The position numbers were made by a program, and so were the translations under genes. From NCBI GenBank assembly GCA_012295275.1, contig CM022671.1:20462822-20526821 (forward strand): a DNA stretch of 64,000 bases. Reading direction: 5' to 3'. Below are positions 59,387-64,000 of this stretch, piece after piece. A model generated the notes under the pieces. It searched no databases, was not told where the DNA came from, and saw nothing but the letters and a program-made list of their open reading frames with translations. The stretch is from Chrysomallon squamiferum. Lineage: Eukaryota; Mollusca; Gastropoda; Neomphalida; Peltospiridae. How positions within the stretch are numbered: the first letter of the stretch is position 1; every line of letters starts with the position of its first letter.

Positions 59387-59405
59387 CACACACACACACA
59401 CATAC
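59357..59405. repeat. (CA)n-(TA)n-(CA)n compound
   Basis: CA, TA and CA runs in succession. Confidence 0.9.
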
Positions 59406-59869
59406 ATACACCTGTATGTACATACATATGTAAATGCACACAAAAAGAAAGAATGACCTCTGATGATGTGTCACTGTATTTTAGTTCCTGCTATACTGTA
59501 ATGCAAACCAGTCTTGTACATTTGCATATATAAATATGTCCATGTAGATGTGTTGTATAGGTATCTCTGAATTACAACATTAATGTGATTCTGACCTTGA
59601 AATACTTCGAGGAATATTTTTTTAAAGAAAACAAAATACTGAAAGGTTAAAAATTCTAAAAAGGTTTTGTAACAGTAAAAAGCTGTTGTGGTAGTGGTGG
59701 GAAAATTCACACTTTGAGCATTGACTTGTCTGATGAGCTCTCCTTGAGCAGTAAACATGATAGATTTTCTACAGCGTAAACTGCCCTGAAAATCAATACA
59801 TCAGTTCGGAATAGCCTACATAGTCACACTTCTTAAACATATTTACTTTAGACATATGCACAGGGCTGC

Positions 59870-60235
59870 AGATACTTGTTGGTTGAATACTCTGCTATTA
59901 GGAAGGCTGTTGGTTAAATAGTCCTATTTCAGGAACAGAATAATTGCTGAAAAGTCTGTATTCAGGAAGGCCTGTTGTTTGAGCAATCCACTGTGAGGAA
60001 AAGCATACTGGATGAATAGCTTGCTTTGTGAAAAACCTGTTGGCTGAATCGGCCAATTTCAGGAATAAAATATTGGCTGAATAGACTGCTTTCAGGACTG
60101 CCTTTTGGCTGAATATGAATTGTCCAATGTCAGGAAAACTATTTTGGGTAATACTCTCGATAAGGCCTGTTAGCTGAGTAGCTTGTTGTCAGAAAAGCAA
60201 GCCTGTTGGCCAAATGGCCCTGTTACATTACAGTA
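59870..60235. repeat. Minisatellite, ~35-bp degenerate unit
   Basis: About ten copies around GGCCTGTTGGCTGAATAG followed by CTATTTCAGGAA. A separated related copy lies at 59225-59295 (AAGGCCTTTTGGTTGAATAG). Unlike most repeats here it is not AT-only. Confidence 0.75.
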
Positions 60236-60815
60236 TGGAGGCTAAAATACTTTATTATTAGCAAAGGTATAGACAGAATTTCTTAATATTCTTCATATGA
60301 TGATAATTTGTTTTATCAGAAAACAAATGAAATCTGCCTATATATGAATTTATGTAATAAAACTAGAAACTAGTTCACTATGACATTTAATTTATTTGTA
60401 ACATTATCCCAAAACAATGTTACACAGAAACTTTTAATATATCTGATTGTGATTCTGACTGTCATTTCTGAAATGCTATCTGAAACAACAGGCAACAAGT
60501 TTTATGACTAATTTGACATCCATCATCGATTGGTGTTAGAATTGGACATGGAGGAAGGTGGTGGTCATTTTTCACCTTATAAAATAGTTAAAAATTTAAA
60601 AAGTCTATAATAAATAATTAATGTGATTTCAGTTTTGAAGAAATTTATTTGTCTCAGTGTTAAGATGCAGAATTAAGACACACCATTGAAAATAGCATAC
60701 AGAAGACTAGATGACAGCAAATTAAAGAAGTGCTTAAAATTTTATCGTAATGTTAAAACATAAACTCACCATCCCCATATGCACACACACACATCATACA
60801 TACATTCATACATCC

Positions 60816-60816
<1 letters not shown>

Positions 60817-60843
<27 letters not shown>
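60817..60843. repeat. (TA)n microsatellite
   Basis: About 13 TA units. Confidence 0.93.
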
Positions 60844-60846
<3 letters not shown>

Positions 60847-61315
60847 TACACACACATATACATGTGTGTGTGTACATTATCATTTAGATTTTTTTATTTT
60901 ATTTCTACTTTATGTTTAAAAATAACATGAATGGTTTTAAAAACATAATCAGACAGGGATTAGTGTTATTCATATAGAATATAGCATTCACATGCTATTT
61001 TTGTCAATCACAAATCTCTTCTGCGGCTTAATGTACAGATTTAGACTTGCATGTAGGGTTTATTTTACCGGCAATATTTCTGACTATTTGTAAACATCAG
61101 CAGCATCAGCAGTAATTCATAACCATGTCACAGTTTGATTTGATTCAGTACATATAGTAATCTGTAGCTTAATGTCGCCAACGCACAGTTACCAACATGG
61201 AACTCAGCAGTTGGTCAAGCTAATTACTGCCCTTTTGATGCACTCTTTAGGTGACAATTAATGCTTTTGTTATGTGTGAGTGTGATGTTTGCTTCATAAA
61301 GGCATATGGATTTGA

Positions 61316-61317
61316 AT

Positions 61318-61348
<31 letters not shown>

Positions 61349-61356
61349 TCTATTTA
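61316..61356. repeat. (TTTA)n microsatellite
   Basis: About nine units. Confidence 0.93.
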
Positions 61357-62417
61357 TGTGTTTGTTTGATTGTTTCATATTGTTGTTATTATCGTTATAT
61401 AAATTATTTTCATTTATAATAAACATAATAAAATAATAATATATAATAATATAATAATCTATTATTATTATTATTATTATCATTTTATCATTATTTACTA
61501 GATTTATTATTATAATTATTATTATGTGGCTTTGTCTTTATTTATAAGACTGCTTCAATTTTATTGATACATAAATTTGTTTTGCAGCTACATTTAGGAC
61601 ATATTTTAATTAATATTTATTTATTTGAAAATTAATTTTTTTTGCAACATCTGTTGATATCGGATCTGTGTTATATGGTATTCATGATAAACAGCAACAT
61701 TTCATCTTTTTCTAAGCATAAAGTCACACAAATATACACAAAGAAAATATGCCTACTCACATGCACACATCCACTCACATATGCATAGTTACATACATAT
61801 ATGCATACAGACAAATATACATACATATATACATAAACATATGAATATATGCATACATACATACAAAAATACGTACCTATCAGACATTGAAATGCATGTA
61901 TACAATTCAAACAATGTAGATAAAACACACACACACACACACCATAAATATAACAAAGCATAGCATAACATAACAGAACACGACACATAATAACATAATA
62001 TACATTAATTCATCCACTTACTTATCAATACACAATTAATAAGAAATCTTCTCTAGTTGTCATGGTGAATTTTTATTTATTCTTTGTAAACACATCTGCT
62101 GTATAAAGGCAGTCATCTGAGATTTTCCAATGTCTTCTTGCTGCAAATGAACATGGCACTAGTTAATGAATTCAATACTCTAACCTGTCTTTAGCCAGCC
62201 AGAGTTAATGTCACAAGTTTATTGAATTTCTCCATACAGTTTGACATCTGCAGATTCTACACATTCTAATATATACCATCCTTGAAGTCATCTGTAATTT
62301 ATTTACATAAATCATTATTTTAACATTCAAAATTGCATGCTTGAGACTTCAACATTTCTTTTTAACTCATGAATTATCCAGATTTCTTTATCATTTTATT
62401 CTTTATTACTTTTATTA

Positions 62418-62472
62418 CTGTTGTTGTTGTTGTTGTTGTTGATCTTCTCCTTCTTCTTCTTCTTCTTCTTAT
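62418..62472. repeat. (GTT)n and (CTT)n compound
   Basis: About seven GTT units then about eight CTT units. Confidence 0.93.
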
Positions 62473-64000
62473 TATAATTTATTATGGCTCTCTTTTTCTC
62501 ATTTTTTTTTCTGCCTTCCATTTCTATAGAAACAAATTATTTGTTCTGTAAAAACTGAGCTATTTACATTTATATCATTATTTTTAGTGTTGTTCTGTTT
62601 ATTTGACATTTCAAAAGATTAAAGTTTTTTTTCACATCACTGAAACACAATTTATTTTGTGTCTGCCTGTATCCATTGTTCTGGTGTTTAATAGAAAAAC
62701 AAATATTTTGCTTTACAAAATTTAGTTATTTACCTTTGTTACCTGAATCTTTGTTTTTCAAGGGATCTAGGATTAAATATATCAGAAGGAAGAAAAATAT
62801 TTATTTTAAAAATTCAATGATTTACTGTTGAATCATTATTTTTTTAAAAATAAATATATAATTAAATGTGTATTATATTTTTGTAGAATAATAATAAAAA
62901 AGTTATTTTCAAAGATTCAATGATTTACCTGTGAATCTTTGTTTTACAACTCACATGTAGTTTATTTTGGATTCAAAAGATAATAAAAAAAGTTTTTTTT
63001 AAAAATTTTATCAGTATGTGTTTCTGCTCTTCTGGCAACTGTTTAAAATAAATAATAATAAATAAATAAAATATTTATTTTATTAAAGTCATTTTTCTAT
63101 TTTCTTTAGTGCACAAGTTTTATGGCTAACATCTTATTCAGATATTTATGAAAATGAAAGATGTGGAGCTGATGCAATAGATAGGGATTAAAAATTCAAA
63201 ATGGCTGACTTTCAAAAATGTGTATGTCTGCTATTTTAATAAAAATCTTATCATGTTAAAACGAATCAATAAATTCATCTATAAATTTATGTTTTGTTTA
63301 ATATACAAAATGTGATTTATTTTGAGATAATTAGTGAATTAGATTATCAGTGACATTGTTGGAAATAATTACTACACTCCCCTAAGAATGTGTATTTTAA
63401 ACAATTTTACTTGAGTTGTTGAATTTCATCAGATAAATATAAATACTATTGATCATAAATAATAATTTCTTTTAATACAAATTGTTATTTGCTTTATGTC
63501 TGATAATGCTAAACTCAGTGTTTGACACCTAATAACTTTTAACATGAAAACAGGGCATCATCTAAATAAGGATATATTTTCTTGCTATAAATCTCATCTG
63601 ATTTTAGCATATTGTAATATAGTTTTTTGTTTGTTTTGTTTTGGGTTATTTTTAAATTAGATCATGTGTATTGTAATACACATACTCGTGACTTCTGATT
63701 AAAAAAATCCCAAATCAAAAGAAAGTCGATAAAGACAAAGTGTTTATTTCCCTTGATGTTCACTATAAGTATGATGGAATTTTACAAACTGACAGACACT
63801 TTCTTTTATAATGAAAATAACTAATTCAATTTTTAAATTTGACTTTTTACATTTTTCTTTTTTTTAATAATTGGATGTATCAGACTGTCATTCAAACAGA
63901 GAACATTTCAGCCACAAATATAACAACATTTTGTTACAACAAGGGAACTGAATCAATAGCTGTGCTGACAGTTTTAGGGTTAATGGCTTGTTCAGAACCC

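Larger units (their letters stand above)
60236..64000. other. AT-rich terminal region, no gene seen
   Basis: Simple repeats ((TA)n, (TTTA)n, (GTT)n/(CTT)n) and anonymous AT-rich DNA. No exon with a recognisable product. Confidence 0.55.

Overview
The window is eukaryotic nuclear DNA from an animal. It is strongly AT-rich, packed with simple repeats ((AAT)n, (TA)n, (CA)n, poly-A/T), and its genes are split by GT-AG introns. There are no operons, no prokaryotic signals and no CRISPR. The proteins look like those of a protostome invertebrate, most plausibly a mollusc or other lophotrochozoan; the species cannot be fixed from the sequence.

Layout. (1) Minus strand, about 2.9-27.5 kb: a complete PFKFB gene (6-phosphofructo-2-kinase/fructose-2,6-bisphosphatase). 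I traced 13 shared coding exons by splice sites, reading phase and family motifs. Three alternative 5' coding exons all end in the same phase. An extra exon at about 8.4-8.5 kb looks like a diverged copy of the penultimate exon, so it may give an alternative C-terminus. (2) 32.9-33.2 kb: a short hAT-type DNA transposon remnant with an 8-bp target duplication. (3) Minus strand, 33.6-41.8 kb: a complete 18-exon nucleolin-like gene (661 residues) with acidic/basic repeats, three RRMs and two RGG regions. Its introns carry three C/D box snoRNA candidates (two are paralogues in one intron), one H/ACA-like candidate and, in intron 1, an array of five hairpins with compensatory stem changes. Four CACGTG E-boxes surround exon 1. 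(4) Plus strand, 44.67-45.60 kb: an intact OTU1/YOD1 deubiquitinase with an intronless coding region, divergent from nucleolin. (5) Plus strand, 48.4-53.2 kb: a small spliced gene of unknown function. (6) 53.2-64 kb: no recognisable protein gene, but satellites and a few orphan exon-like segments with good splice sites.

The genes serve separate housekeeping tasks: control of fructose-2,6-bisphosphate, ribosome biogenesis with rRNA-modification guides embedded in nucleolin, and ubiquitin editing with p97. The most unusual signals are the alternative PFKFB exon, the intron-1 hairpin array, and the paired snoRNAs that appear to target one 28S rRNA segment. rRNA target statements rest on remembered conserved 28S sequence; I ran no searches.
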